Position numbers and translations under genes: made by a program. 64,000 nt of DNA from positions 62,001 through 126,000 of the forward strand of contig CAIMEY010000029.1 in assembly GCA_903840165.1 (NCBI GenBank), in the 5' to 3' direction. Positions within the stretch are counted from its first letter, which is position 1. Each line of letters starts with the position of its first letter. The notes under the pieces were generated by a model that did no database searches, was not told the DNA's origin, and saw nothing but the letters and a program-made list of their open reading frames with translations. Positions 52,804-62,575 of the stretch are shown here, piece by piece. The stretch comes from an uncultured Myxococcales bacterium (GTDB taxonomy: Bacteria; Myxococcota_A; UBA9042).

Positions 52804-53919
52804 TCAAGCTTGGCCGCTGGCCAGAATCCGTTTGGCTGCGCGCGCCACGTTTTGATTGACGTCCCGACTGGACGCCACATCCTTGAGATCTTTGCCGTTG
52901 AGCGTCCGAAGGAAGGTCATCGAGAACGGCAGCGGCGTCTTGGGGTTCATGACTAGGGCCCGGCGTACCGAATAATCCTTTGTCCACTGACGGTTACGGC
53001 AGATTTGCGACAAAATGTCTTCGGCCAACGCCTTGTTCGCGGCAAATCCTGTGATCTCCCCATCCGTGAGGCGCGGCGATTTGAGCACGGCATAGGCGAC
53101 CATTTTCTTGGGGTCGCGAATCAAGAGCTTGCGCACCTGACCGTCGCCGACGCTGGCCAAGCGCACCTTCTGCGCTACGGACATCTTCATGATCAAAACC
53201 TGAATATTGTTGGTTTTTCTCTCCTCTTCGCCCGGTTTAACAGCCGCCGCAACTTGTTCGCCTTGTCCGATGGCCACCAACATCGCCACGGCAAATTCCG
53301 CATCTGAAAGGCCCTGTTCCGTGTCTGCTCCGCGCTCTTCGCCGAGCAGCAGGGCCTTGGTCTCGCGAAAGCCAACAATATGATCAAGCGAAAGATTCTG
53401 CCGAACAGCGAGTTCCAATAGGCCTTGGGTCGGCCCCTGGGCTGCACGCGGATTGAGGTAGAGCGCTTCAATGATCGCGGGGTGCCTCAGGGCGCGAACC
53501 TGGTTTTGACTAATAATATCGCAAACTTCCTTACTACCTACGCCGGCCAGCCAGCGCAGCGTGTCGTCCGCGGTGGCGTGATTGAGCAGAATTTCTCGGC
53601 TAAATGCGTCGGTTTTGTAGAGAAGCCGGGCAGCTACGTCGAGCATTGCCGGCTCCTTGAGCCCGCGCAGCACCGGTCCCAGCAGATCCGCCGGCATTGT
53701 ACCCAGAGATTCCCGAACAGCCGCCTTAACTTGAGCCTCAGGGTCGCTAAAAAGCCACAGCATGGCAGGGACCAGCGCTTCGGGCGGTGCCGGCAAAAGC
53801 CCTTTGGCAACGCGCATTCGCCGCGTGAGGTCCGCTTCCCGCGCGACGAAGGGCTGCAACTGCGCGATCACGTGATCGATCGTAGGCGGAGTACCGGACA
53901 CGAAGACGGGCAGCGACAT
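52804..53919 (-). CDS. HEAT-like helical repeat protein, unknown function
   Basis: A 371 aa cytoplasmic protein with ATG 53919 after GGAGGTCCCCG. It is alpha-helical throughout with HEAT-style helix pairs: ALVPAMLWLFSDPEAQVKAA, PVLRGLKEPAMLDVAARLLY, LRHPAIIEALYLNPRAAQGP, QVRKLLIRDPKKMVAYAVLK, SVRRALVMNPKTPLPFSMTF, LKDVASSRDVNQNVARAAKR. These resemble leucine-rich-variant/HEAT proteins seen widely in Myxococcota, where they occur as scaffolds. No catalytic motif. The track start 54012 is extended. Confidence 0.75.
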   Translation of the reverse strand: MSLPVFVSGTPPTIDHVIAQLQPFVAREADLTRRMRVAKGLLPAPPEALVPAMLWLFSDPEAQVKAAVRESLGTMPADLLGPVLRGLKEPAMLDVAARLLYKTDAFSREILLNHATADDTLRWLAGVGSKEVCDIISQNQVRALRHPAIIEALYLNPRAAQGPTQGLLELAVRQNLSLDHIVGFRETKALLLGEERGADTEQGLSDAEFAVAMLVAIGQGEQVAAAVKPGEEERKTNNIQVLIMKMSVAQKVRLASVGDGQVRKLLIRDPKKMVAYAVLKSPRLTDGEITGFAANKALAEDILSQICRNRQWTKDYSVRRALVMNPKTPLPFSMTFLRTLNGKDLKDVASSRDVNQNVARAAKRILASGQA

Positions 53920-54152
53920 CGGGGACCTCCGCGGAAAAAACCGCGTGACTTTCAAGACTTCTATAGGCACACGCCAGTAGCCGAGGCTGTGGCGAGTTGG
54001 GCCAGAGCGCACGGGCCAGCGTCGAGCCGGCGCAACAAGACGACGGCGTGCTGTTGTACAACGCCCGGGCAGTCACGAAAAGTCCTTGCCCGACGCAGCC
54101 TCCGCAGCCACGGGTTGACAGCGCCGGCCTGCCAGCGTGCAATCTCGTGCCC

Positions 54153-54611
54153 ATGCGCATCGACGTCCTCCATGGAGCCAACCTCAATCTGCTGGGCGAA
54201 CGCGAACCCGCCATCTATGGCCGGGCGACGCTGGCCGATATCGACCTACAATTGCAGAGACTTGCTAAGCAATTGGCCGTGGAAATCCACACCTTTCAGT
54301 CCAACCACGAAGGTCAATTGGTCGACCGGGTTCAGGCGGTGCGCCACGCCACGGACGGTTACATCCTCAATCCGGGCGGCTATACTCACACCAGCGTGGT
54401 GCTCCGCGACGCTTTGCTGGCCAGCGGTCGGCCTTTTGTCGAAGTGCACCTGAGCAATCCCGATGCGCGCGAGCCTTTTCGTCGCATCTCCCTGCTGGCC
54501 GACGTGGCCCTGGCTCGAGTTCAGGGCTTTGGCGCAGTTGGCTACGAACTTGCCCTGCGCGGACTGGTACAGCACCTGCAAGGCGGCGCTCCTTCTGCCG
54601 ACGAGAGATAG
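54153..54611 (+). CDS. aroQ: Type II 3-dehydroquinate dehydratase
   Basis: AroQ catalyses the third step of the shikimate pathway, 3-dehydroquinate to 3-dehydroshikimate. The 152 aa product from ATG 54153 has all marks: RIDVLHGANLNLLGEREPAI, IHTFQSNHEGQLVDRVQAVR, the substrate/active-site ILNPGGYTHTSVVLRDAL and EVHLSNPDAREPFRRIS. The track start 53997 adds 52 residues upstream. 72 nt before efp, same strand. Confidence 0.96.
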   Translation: MRIDVLHGANLNLLGEREPAIYGRATLADIDLQLQRLAKQLAVEIHTFQSNHEGQLVDRVQAVRHATDGYILNPGGYTHTSVVLRDALLASGRPFVEVHLSNPDAREPFRRISLLADVALARVQGFGAVGYELALRGLVQHLQGGAPSADER

Positions 54612-54683
54612 CAATTTGGACTCGATTCCCTCAAAGGAATCAAGCGATTAACGGCCGCCATGGCGCGGCGCGATAGGACGATC

Positions 54684-55256
54684 ATGGCGCAGAGCATCGA
54701 CACTTCTGAATTCCGCAAAGGCCTGAAAATCGAGATCGAAGGCTCTCCGTGGGAAATCGTTGAATTTCAACACGTCAAACCCGGCAAAGGCGCGGCCATT
54801 GTCCGCACCCGCATCAAGAACCTGCTAAGCAACAACACGATCGACCGCACCTTCCGCTCGGGCGACCGCTGCGATCTGGCGGAGTGCGAGGAAATCGAGT
54901 GCTCGTTCATGTACAATGACGGCACCAGCTTTCACTTCATGAACCAGGAATCCTTTGAATCCTTTGAGGTTCCGCCAGAAGCGGTCGGTGATGCGGCCAA
55001 CTTCCTGACCGAAAACCTCAAAGTCAGCATTTTGCTGTTCAAGGGCAAGGCGATCGCGATTGAACTGCCCAACTTCATCGTCGCCAAGATCACGCATTGC
55101 GAGCCTGGCGTCGCCGGTAACACCGCCCAAGGAGCCACCAAGGCGGTGACGGTGGAGACGGGCTATAGCGTGCAAGTGCCCTTGTACATTAGCGAAAACG
55201 ACGTCCTCAAGATTGACACCCGCGACGGCCGCTACGTCGAGCGCGTCAACAAGTAA
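54684..55256 (+). CDS. efp: Translation elongation factor P
   Basis: EF-P relieves ribosome stalling at polyproline. It is 190 aa from ATG 54684 (MAQSIDTSEFRKGLKIEIEG). The conserved tip loop is EFQHVKPGKGAAIVRTR, with the modifiable lysine at residue 35. The C-terminal OB domains read LPNFIVAKITHCEPGVAGNT and TGYSVQVPLYISENDVLKID. The track start 54660 adds eight residues. Modification enzymes (EpmA/EpmB) are not in the window. Confidence 0.97.
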   Translation: MAQSIDTSEFRKGLKIEIEGSPWEIVEFQHVKPGKGAAIVRTRIKNLLSNNTIDRTFRSGDRCDLAECEEIECSFMYNDGTSFHFMNQESFESFEVPPEAVGDAANFLTENLKVSILLFKGKAIAIELPNFIVAKITHCEPGVAGNTAQGATKAVTVETGYSVQVPLYISENDVLKIDTRDGRYVERVNK

Positions 55257-55375
55257 GCACGGGCTTGAACTGTCCTGCCCTGCGCCCTGGCAGGCTGCCA
55301 CTGCGCCGCGCACACCGCGCCCAGTTGTGGCACAAAGGGCGTAGGTTAGGCCTGCACTGACCGACGAGCGACACC

Positions 55376-57103
55376 GTGGCCAACCCTGCGACGCAAGAAT
55401 CCGGCAAGTTCAAGCGCGGCGGCGAGGCGTCGGCGAGCGTTTCTGCCGAGGCGCGGGACCGTCTGCTGCAAGTCGAAGAGCTGCATAAGGCGGGTCGGGT
55501 CGCAGAGGCCGTTGAAGAACTTTTACATGTCGGGCAGTTATACATTACGCACGCGGTGCCGGTCAAGGCGGTGGCGGTCCTGAGACAGGCCGTGCGCTTC
55601 CAGCCCGACTCGGCGCCGGCACGGTTGATGTATGGCGACGTCCTGGTGCAGATGCGGATGCAGGAAGACGCCGCGCGTGAATACGCAGCTGCGAGTCAAC
55701 TGTTTGAAGCGACAGGGCAATACGATCAGTGGTTGCTGGTGATGCGGCGCCTGCTCGACCTGGATCCCGACAACTTGCACGGCCGCCTGCAGTTGGCCGA
55801 GGCGCTAAGTCGTGCAGGCAAGAATCGCGAGGCCGCTGAAGCCTTTGCCAATCTTGCTGAAATGCTGCTGCAGCGCGACGACATCGAGGACTGGGAACGC
55901 GTCGCCGAACGCGTGGTCTACCACGAGCCGGGAAATACCACTGTTGCCCATGACTTAGCCTTGCATTACGTGCGTTCGGGTCGCCACGCAGAGGCCTTGG
56001 CCAAGCTGATCGTTTGTTACGAGGCGACGCCCAACGACGCAGAAGTGCTGGAATTGATCATTGACACGCTGGAGGCGCTGGGGCAACCGGACAAGGCCGC
56101 ACTGCTGTGTCGGGAATTGGTAAATAATTACAAACGAATAGGCCTACAGATCGAGGTGGAGCGGGTCTGGCAGCGCCTGTACAGCCTCGATCCCACGGAC
56201 CCGGATGCACGTGAGGCCCTGGGCGTTCTGCACGCTGAGATCCAGCAAGGCATGGTGATTGAACTGGATTCCAGCGCGGCACCACCGCCGCGGCGGCGGC
56301 CAGAGAGCCAGGGACAGGTGGCCCACCCGCACTTTGACCCAGAGCGCACGGGGCCTTTGCCAGCTCGGCGTCCGACGCCGGGAAGGACAACGGACGTCTC
56401 GGACGTGCCTGTGGTGCCAACGCGACGGCCTTCTGTGCGCATGCCCGCTGAACTTGCAAACCTTTCGTCGGCGCCGGTGGTGGTTCCGCCTCGCTCAGGC
56501 GCGACCTCTGGCGGCAATGCAGCCGTGGTGGCTGGCGGTTCCGGTGGTGCCTCGGTAGATTGGGCCGACGGGCCGACCCTGCGCGCGCCCAATGGCCCCA
56601 CAGGAAATGCGCCATCTTCCAGCAAGTTGCGCAAGACGCAGATGCAGGCCCTGGATGCGCTAGCATCGTCCATGCACGGGCAGATCACAGAACCAGAGCC
56701 CCCCGCTGAGGACGAAGACGAGCCAGGCTTTGATGTCGAAGACCGCACCATCTTCCAACCCAGTGAATTTGATGAAATTTTACTCCGGGGCATTTCCCCC
56801 GCAACGGTCGCAGCAGCGCCGTTGACAACGACCTCGCCGGCGGTTGACGAACCCGTGGCGTCGGCACGCCGCCGCTCCAACTCCTTGCCCCGCCCACGGC
56901 TGGCGCGGCGCATGGGTACCTCAAGCGACCTGCCCAGCGTAGCCCGGGATATGTCTAAAGATTTAGGGACTTTGGACTTCTTCATCGAGAGGGGCTTCTA
57001 TGATTCGGCAGTCGCGCTGCTCGACGCATTGGCCAAGCGCCATCCGGACCATCCCGAACTTTCGCATTACCGTGAGATGATTGAGCGAATGCCGCGGAGC
57101 TAG
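55376..57103 (+). CDS. TPR protein with disordered C-terminal half
   Basis: A 575 aa cytoplasmic protein starting at GTG 55376 (MANPATQESGKFKRGGEASA). Residues 25-290 form about six TPR units (AGRVAEAVEELLHVGQLYIT, AVAVLRQAVRFQPDSAPARL, LQLAEALSRAGKNREAAEAF, VAHDLALHYVRSGRHAEALA, LIIDTLEALGQPDKAALLCR). Then comes a long Pro/Ala/Ser-rich region with acidic parts (about 300-520). The end reads TLDFFIERGFYDSAVALLDA, then LAKRHPDHPELSHYREMIE, a final TPR-like helix pair. It is followed after three bases by a coiled-coil gene, so the two probably act together. Likely a scaffold; partners unknown. Confidence 0.82.
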   Translation: MANPATQESGKFKRGGEASASVSAEARDRLLQVEELHKAGRVAEAVEELLHVGQLYITHAVPVKAVAVLRQAVRFQPDSAPARLMYGDVLVQMRMQEDAAREYAAASQLFEATGQYDQWLLVMRRLLDLDPDNLHGRLQLAEALSRAGKNREAAEAFANLAEMLLQRDDIEDWERVAERVVYHEPGNTTVAHDLALHYVRSGRHAEALAKLIVCYEATPNDAEVLELIIDTLEALGQPDKAALLCRELVNNYKRIGLQIEVERVWQRLYSLDPTDPDAREALGVLHAEIQQGMVIELDSSAAPPPRRRPESQGQVAHPHFDPERTGPLPARRPTPGRTTDVSDVPVVPTRRPSVRMPAELANLSSAPVVVPPRSGATSGGNAAVVAGGSGGASVDWADGPTLRAPNGPTGNAPSSSKLRKTQMQALDALASSMHGQITEPEPPAEDEDEPGFDVEDRTIFQPSEFDEILLRGISPATVAAAPLTTTSPAVDEPVASARRRSNSLPRPRLARRMGTSSDLPSVARDMSKDLGTLDFFIERGFYDSAVALLDALAKRHPDHPELSHYREMIERMPRS

Positions 57104-57106
57104 CCA

Positions 57107-58081
57107 ATGGTTGTTGGTTCAGACACAGAGGATGGGCGGCCGGATCTGGCCGGACAGGTTCAAGCGCTTGAGTCTGCACAACAGCTTCAATTAACTGAAC
57201 TTTCGCGCCAGTGCATCACGCTGGCTCTGCGGGCGAGTGACTTGGCCAGCTTTGGTCTGGCGCTCACCGGTCCTCCAGAGACAGCCAAACAAGAACCTGA
57301 AATAAATACGGAATCTGTCGTAGCGCTGGCGCAAGAACTGGCAAGAGCCTTGCGTAGCTTGCAAGCCGAGGCCGAGACACAACGACAGGCTTGGTTGACC
57401 ACGCGCCTGCACCAGCTGGCGGAGGAGAGAACGGCGCTGACGCATTTTGCAGGCCAACTGCTTATGGCGGAAGAGAATTTGGAGTTGCAACGCCGGGCTT
57501 GGCTGCTTCAACCCGGGCTCCCTGGTGCGCCGATGGACCTGCCTCAAAGGTTACCGCTGCTGCCTGTCCCTCCGAGCCATCGGCATTTTGGTCAAACAAC
57601 ACATGGGGTTGCGGCACCGGTCTGCGCATCAACACCTGCCTCGGCGATTACGCGACGCCTCGGTTCCACGCTGCCCAGCATCGGCCCGACAACTGCAGCG
57701 ACAGAGTCGACAACGCGAACGCCAACGGTCCCCAGTATTCGCCCCGTGCACATGGTCGGTGCGGAACAGGAGCCGGCGCCCAAAAGGGATTCTCACGCCG
57801 TGATGCCGCGCGCGGCGACCGATCCGCGCCACGCTGAGACCATGACCATGTCCCCCGATGAGGCAGAGCATTTCGACGCGGCCGCACGCCCAAAGCCCTT
57901 TGGTCCGCCGCGTCGAGGCCGAGCGTTGCCTGCCCCAGTGGTCGTTCCGCCTGCAAAAAAGCCGAGTTCCACGCGCATTGAAGCCGTGACCGTGCTGGCG
58001 ACGACCACGCCGTTGCCCATGGACAGCGCTCCGCCGGCCATTCCGCCGCCTCCTCCCGGTCCGGCACCGCAAAAGCACTAG
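57107..58081 (+). CDS. Coiled-coil / disordered protein, unknown function
   Basis: A 324 aa protein that starts three bases after the TPR gene. The N-terminal 130 residues are coiled coil (LAQELARALRSLQAEAETQR, LHQLAEERTALTHFAGQLLM). The remainder is Pro/Thr/Ala-rich and disordered, ending in PAIPPPPPGPAPQKH. No membrane or catalytic motif. A partner of the upstream TPR protein is the best guess. Confidence 0.72.
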   Translation: MVVGSDTEDGRPDLAGQVQALESAQQLQLTELSRQCITLALRASDLASFGLALTGPPETAKQEPEINTESVVALAQELARALRSLQAEAETQRQAWLTTRLHQLAEERTALTHFAGQLLMAEENLELQRRAWLLQPGLPGAPMDLPQRLPLLPVPPSHRHFGQTTHGVAAPVCASTPASAITRRLGSTLPSIGPTTAATESTTRTPTVPSIRPVHMVGAEQEPAPKRDSHAVMPRAATDPRHAETMTMSPDEAEHFDAAARPKPFGPPRRGRALPAPVVVPPAKKPSSTRIEAVTVLATTTPLPMDSAPPAIPPPPPGPAPQKH

Positions 58082-58322
58082 GCAATTCACAATCCCCGCG
58101 ATTTGGCGTCCTATTGGCCGCAAGCTGCCTCGCCCCACAATGCACGGGCGCTGGGCGATTCGGGAATAACAGCAACGGCCAGCGGTTTGACGAGCAGGGC
58201 CCTCCCGACTACGCTGCCACGGGTAGAAGCCGCGGCTGCGCCCAGGGCTTAGGCAATTGCGGCCACGTGGGCACCGCATCGCCGCGCAAGACGTGCCCAG
58301 ATACCTGCACCTGGAAGTGATG

Positions 58323-58811
58323 ATGTTGATGCGACTTTTCTCGAAGCTGCTGCCAAGTCTCCTGATGCTGACCCTGCTAATGGGCTGCGGGCCCGGTTAC
58401 CTAGACCTGGACAAGAAGGTTGAGGCGACCGAAGAAAATAAGCAGGTTTTCGAGGTATTGAAAGCGTATCACGCCGCCATTGAGGAAAAGGACATCGAGT
58501 CGATCAAGGCACTGGTGTCACCGCGCTACCATGAGAATGCCGGTACGACCGACAACCCCGCGGATGATTACGGCTTTGACAAGTTGGCGCAGCGGATGAC
58601 CATGCTGCGCGACAACGTCAAGAAGGTTCAACTGCGCTTAAAGCTTCGCGAAATCGACATCAAGGGCGACGTGGCGACCGTCGAATACGAGTTCGTCGGC
58701 CGGGTGCTGGTGACCGAGGGAGGCGTCGACAGCTACAAGTCTTGGGACGACTTCAACCAAATGCGAATGGCCCGGGAAGAGGGTAAGTGGAAGATTGTCG
58801 GAGGGTTATAG
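58323..58811 (+). CDS. Small lipoprotein with NTF2-like fold (probable)
   Basis: ATG 58323 (GGAAG 5 nt upstream) or neighbouring in-frame starts 58320 and 58329 give about 162 aa with lipobox (LLMLTLLMGCGPG). The mature part has a helix-then-sheet order with VFEVLKAYHAAIEEKDIESI, KALVSPRYHENAG, VQLRLKLREIDIKGDVATVE, YEFVGRVLVTEG and REEGKWKIVGGL, matching SnoaL/NTF2-like domains. The track start 58257 is extended. Function unknown. Confidence 0.82.
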   Translation: MLMRLFSKLLPSLLMLTLLMGCGPGYLDLDKKVEATEENKQVFEVLKAYHAAIEEKDIESIKALVSPRYHENAGTTDNPADDYGFDKLAQRMTMLRDNVKKVQLRLKLREIDIKGDVATVEYEFVGRVLVTEGGVDSYKSWDDFNQMRMAREEGKWKIVGGL

Positions 58812-58884
58812 CCCCCGCCAGCGACCAAGGCGCGCGCCTTACGCCGTCCGCCGGCCAGATTCGGGCAAATGACCGCGGCCGGGG

Positions 58885-61800
58885 ATGCCGATAGCCATGG
58901 CCAACTTCTCAAAACTACATGCTATGCTCCTGTTGCTGCCTGCGGCTCTACTGGCCCAGAATTCGGCGTTCGCCCTTCCGACCGGCGACCAAGAGTCCGC
59001 TCTGGCACGCGAGACGGCCGACTTCATCCTGCACGGTCAGACCCAGGCAGCGCTGCAGCGATTTACGGCCTACGCTCAGGCACATGGCCCTGCTGGCGTG
59101 TCGGCTGAGGTGACGTTGACCCAAACGTCCTGGCACCCGCAGGAAGCGGTGCTGCTGGCCGAGGCGCTCGCTGCCAGCGGTCAATATACGCAAGCCCGCC
59201 AAATTCTTGAGCCTATCGCCTTGGCGCGCGGGGTAGCTTTGCCGGTGGCGCTCGCGTATGTGAGCCTGCAAAAGGCTTGTAGTACACTCAATGAACGCCT
59301 GAAAAGTGTTCAGAAAATAGTCGCCAATGCCACCGCTTCGGGCCAAGGCTCCGAACCTCGCCTTCTGGTCGCCCTGGGCGAGGCCCTGATCGAGGCTGGC
59401 AAGAACGTAGAAGCCCGCAGAATCTTGGACCCATTGGCAGATCGCTATGAAGCGGAGGCTTTCCATGAGCCGCTGGACCTCGTGGCTGTCGCTGATTCTC
59501 TGGCGGACAATGGCTATGTCCGTGATGCGGCAAAGGTTTACCAGCAAGCTGCGCAGGCGGCCGCCGAACCGGAGGAGCAGGTTGTGGTCGAGTTGCACTA
59601 TGCGCAACTGCTTATGACGAAAAACAATTGGCGCGATGCTGATACCGCCCTGGGCAAAGTGTTGGCGATCAATCCGCACCATGGGCAGGCCATTGCCGCA
59701 ATGGCGCAGATCGACGTGCAAAGTGACCACGACATCGCCAAGGCGCGAGGACGCGTGGATGCGGCCCTGCGGGACAACCCCAATCACTTAGAATTGTTGA
59801 CGGTCCGCGCAGAGATCGCCATGCATGATGAGGATTTTCCCGCCGCCTACGGCTACTTGCAGCGGGCCCAGGCGGTCCGGAGCGATGCCCAGGAGGTGCT
59901 TTGGGACCTGGGCGCGCTGGCACAACTCACTGATAACCAATCGCTTTGGCAGCAAGTGGTCAAGCAGTCTCTGCCAGGCGACGGGCGTTTGTGGCTAACG
60001 GCGGCGACGTGGCTCGAGCAGAACCATCGCTACCGCGAGGTGATGATTCTGCTGCGCCAAGCGCTGGCCCGCCAGCCCGATTTAGCCAGGGCGCACGCGG
60101 CGTTGGGCTTCTCGTATGCGCGCGTGGCCGACGACGTGCAGGCCCGCAAGGAGTTCGATGTCGCCGAGCGCAGTGATCCTTTCCACGTGCCGACGCACAA
60201 TCAGCTCGACGTGCTGTACGACGGTGTGCTCAAGCAAATGGTTATTTTGCAAGGAAAAAACGTCAACCTGCGCATTCACCGCAAGGACCGCAAGGCCCTA
60301 GAACCCACGGTGATGCCCTTCCTGCAGGCGGCGGTGGACGGTTTGAGTCGCAAGTACGGGTTTTCACCCGAAAAACCCCTGCAGGTCGAGATCTTTCCAG
60401 AAGTCGAACAGTTCAGCGTGCGCACGGTCGGGTTGCCCCAGCTCGGGGCCCACGCGGTTTGCTTTGGCCACCTGATTACGTCGCGAAGCCCAATCGAGCA
60501 GCCATTTAACTGGAAAATGGTGCTGCAACATGAACTTAGCCACGTGTACCACATCCAAGCTGCTGATGGTCGGATGCCGCGCTGGCTGACCGAAGGGCTT
60601 GCAATGATGGAGAGTTCCTGGGCCAATCCGCGCTGGCAGATGCACCTGGACCGTCAGGCGTGGCAACGCTGGAAATCCGGGAAGTTGGCGACCATTGAAC
60701 AGTTCAATCTTGCTTTTACCCAGGCCCGCAGTCTGGATGACATCGTGCAGGCGTACTACCAAGCCTCCCTCTTGGTGGAATTCCTTCATCAAACCTATGG
60801 CTTTGACAAGATTCGCACCTTGGTCGCCAGCTATGCCAAGGGGGGCACGACCGATTCGCATCTCCGTGCAATCTTTGGCCAATCGGCCCAGGCGCTGGAC
60901 CAGCAGTTCCTGGCTTGGCTGCCCCAAAGGCTTGGGCGCTACGATCGGGATTTTCGCTTCGATTCTGAGATGTTGACGCGCAAGACACCGGAACCAAGCC
61001 AGGCTGTCACCGGCGAGCCCATTCGCGCGGCTTGGCAGCAAACCGCCGAGGCGTTACGCCACGGACAAGTCGCCGCCGCCCAAGAGTCGCTGCGGGCCCT
61101 GCTGACGCTTGAGCCGAGCGACAACAAAGAACTCTGCAAAGTCAATGCATTACTGATGGATCTGGCGCGGACCACCAAGGATACGGCCCAGGCTGTGCAG
61201 GCGGCCGAACGGCTCATCGCCTTTGCGGGCGGACAGTGCGACGGCAGTTTGCAACGATTTGTCCGGGCTTTGGCGCTTAAGAACCAGGGAAAACTATCTG
61301 AATCTATGGCTGATATTCGCAAGGCGAGCGAGTTCGATCCGGAAGATGGGGGGCCCCAGGCGCTGGTGCTTGAGTTCGCCCAACACGCCCTGACCCAGTG
61401 GCAGGCGCAGGTCAAAGCCGGCAAAACCGTTGTCGATAAGCAGGATTGGCTCGGAGCCTTTGCGCCCGCGCGGTCCTTGCGCGCCGTGGCCCATGCCGTA
61501 GCGAGTGTGGTGAACGCCCAGGCCAATGACCCGCATCCCCCGAAATTGCTGGGGGAAATCGCTTGGGCTGAATGGCAAACGACGCCCAGCCCGGCGGCCG
61601 CAGCTGACCTAGCCTTGGCAGCCGACGCCTTGACGGAAACCGAGCCCGGCCATGGCGATGCGTGGCTGGCCAGTGCGCGCGCCGAAGTAGCGGCAGGAAA
61701 ACCGGAAGTGGCAATTACGTCCTATCGGCTGTCGGCTCAAGCCGCCCAAGGCGCAGCCCAAAGGCGGGTGGCTTGGTGCGAGGCTGAGTCCGCTGCCGCC

Positions 61801-61893
61801 AAGGCCAACCGCCCGGAAGAACAAGCAGAAGCCAAGCGTCATTGCCAAGCGGCGGGCAGTGATTCGCCAGCCCCAACCGGGGATCCTCCGTAG
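58885..61893 (+). CDS. Exported TPR protein with HExxH metalloprotease-like (MA clan) domain
   Basis: A 1002 aa protein from ATG 58885 (58897 is an equally possible in-frame start); signal peptide LHAMLLLLPAALLAQNSAFA. The first ~420 residues are TPRs (YAQLLMTKNNWRDADTALGK, LLRQALARQPDLARAHAALG). A gluzincin-like domain follows, with the zinc motif MVLQHELSHVYHIQAADGRM and downstream Glu in RWLTEGLAMMESS, as in Peptidase_MA-type proteins. The last ~330 residues are more TPRs. Likely an envelope-processing peptidase or a scaffold that keeps the zinc site; activity not established. Confidence 0.88.
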   Translation: MPIAMANFSKLHAMLLLLPAALLAQNSAFALPTGDQESALARETADFILHGQTQAALQRFTAYAQAHGPAGVSAEVTLTQTSWHPQEAVLLAEALAASGQYTQARQILEPIALARGVALPVALAYVSLQKACSTLNERLKSVQKIVANATASGQGSEPRLLVALGEALIEAGKNVEARRILDPLADRYEAEAFHEPLDLVAVADSLADNGYVRDAAKVYQQAAQAAAEPEEQVVVELHYAQLLMTKNNWRDADTALGKVLAINPHHGQAIAAMAQIDVQSDHDIAKARGRVDAALRDNPNHLELLTVRAEIAMHDEDFPAAYGYLQRAQAVRSDAQEVLWDLGALAQLTDNQSLWQQVVKQSLPGDGRLWLTAATWLEQNHRYREVMILLRQALARQPDLARAHAALGFSYARVADDVQARKEFDVAERSDPFHVPTHNQLDVLYDGVLKQMVILQGKNVNLRIHRKDRKALEPTVMPFLQAAVDGLSRKYGFSPEKPLQVEIFPEVEQFSVRTVGLPQLGAHAVCFGHLITSRSPIEQPFNWKMVLQHELSHVYHIQAADGRMPRWLTEGLAMMESSWANPRWQMHLDRQAWQRWKSGKLATIEQFNLAFTQARSLDDIVQAYYQASLLVEFLHQTYGFDKIRTLVASYAKGGTTDSHLRAIFGQSAQALDQQFLAWLPQRLGRYDRDFRFDSEMLTRKTPEPSQAVTGEPIRAAWQQTAEALRHGQVAAAQESLRALLTLEPSDNKELCKVNALLMDLARTTKDTAQAVQAAERLIAFAGGQCDGSLQRFVRALALKNQGKLSESMADIRKASEFDPEDGGPQALVLEFAQHALTQWQAQVKAGKTVVDKQDWLGAFAPARSLRAVAHAVASVVNAQANDPHPPKLLGEIAWAEWQTTPSPAAAADLALAADALTETEPGHGDAWLASARAEVAAGKPEVAITSYRLSAQAAQGAAQRRVAWCEAESAAAKANRPEEQAEAKRHCQAAGSDSPAPTGDPP

Positions 61894-61939
61894 AGGCGGG
61901 CCGAGGTGCCGGAAATCTGCGTGCGAAGGATGTGCAACA

Positions 61940-62524
61940 ATGTGCTATGACAAACAAAACGGGCGAACTGCCCAGGACTTTCGCCCCTTCGGCCGTGTAC
62001 GTCTCGCGTCGCGGCTGGCGCTCGGGCTGACGGCCCTTTTGACGCCGCTGCACGCCGGGGCCGCGGAACCCGCGACCATCGAACTCGCTATGGCGGCACA
62101 ACAAGCGGATGCGATTGCGGTTTACCAAGTTGGCGATCCACCGTCGACGGTCATTGCCGTACCCGTACCGGTGCCCAAGGGGCAGGCCGCCGTGCCTGCG
62201 TTCCAGAGGTATGTTCGACATCTTGAACGGAAACAGCTGGTTTGGGGACGGCCACCTCAGAGTCTGCGCGTCGACGAGCCACACTGGCTAGCGCACCTGC
62301 AGGCGCACAAACGCTGCCAACTAGAGAAGATCTGTCACGAATTGGAGGAGATCTCCTACGTCTCGACCTTGGCCCACGAGCCCAAGCCCGGCGATCAAGT
62401 GCTGGTACTCCTGCGCAAGCTGCCTGGCAATCATTGGGAATTACTTGCAGATCGCGCCATGGACTCTGCCGACCGCGTGCCCGAACTCAAGGCCCTGCTG
62501 GCAAAGCGGGGCAAGCACAATTAG
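61940..62524 (+). CDS. Small exported protein, unknown function
   Basis: ATG 61940 (after GAAGGATGTGC) gives 194 aa; a signal-type stretch ASRLALGLTALLTPLHAGAA suggests export. The mature part is alpha/beta with IELAMAAQQADAIAVYQVGD, FQRYVRHLERKQLVWG, a pair of Cys (HKRCQLEKICHELEEI) and GDQVLVLLRKLPGNHWELLA. No family recognised. The track start 61859 overlaps the preceding gene's stop region and is unlikely. Confidence 0.7.
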   Translation: MCYDKQNGRTAQDFRPFGRVRLASRLALGLTALLTPLHAGAAEPATIELAMAAQQADAIAVYQVGDPPSTVIAVPVPVPKGQAAVPAFQRYVRHLERKQLVWGRPPQSLRVDEPHWLAHLQAHKRCQLEKICHELEEISYVSTLAHEPKPGDQVLVLLRKLPGNHWELLADRAMDSADRVPELKALLAKRGKHN

Positions 62525-62575
62525 CCGATCGGTCTGAAGAGCGATGTTCGGAAAAAGCGATTCCTAAACAATCAC

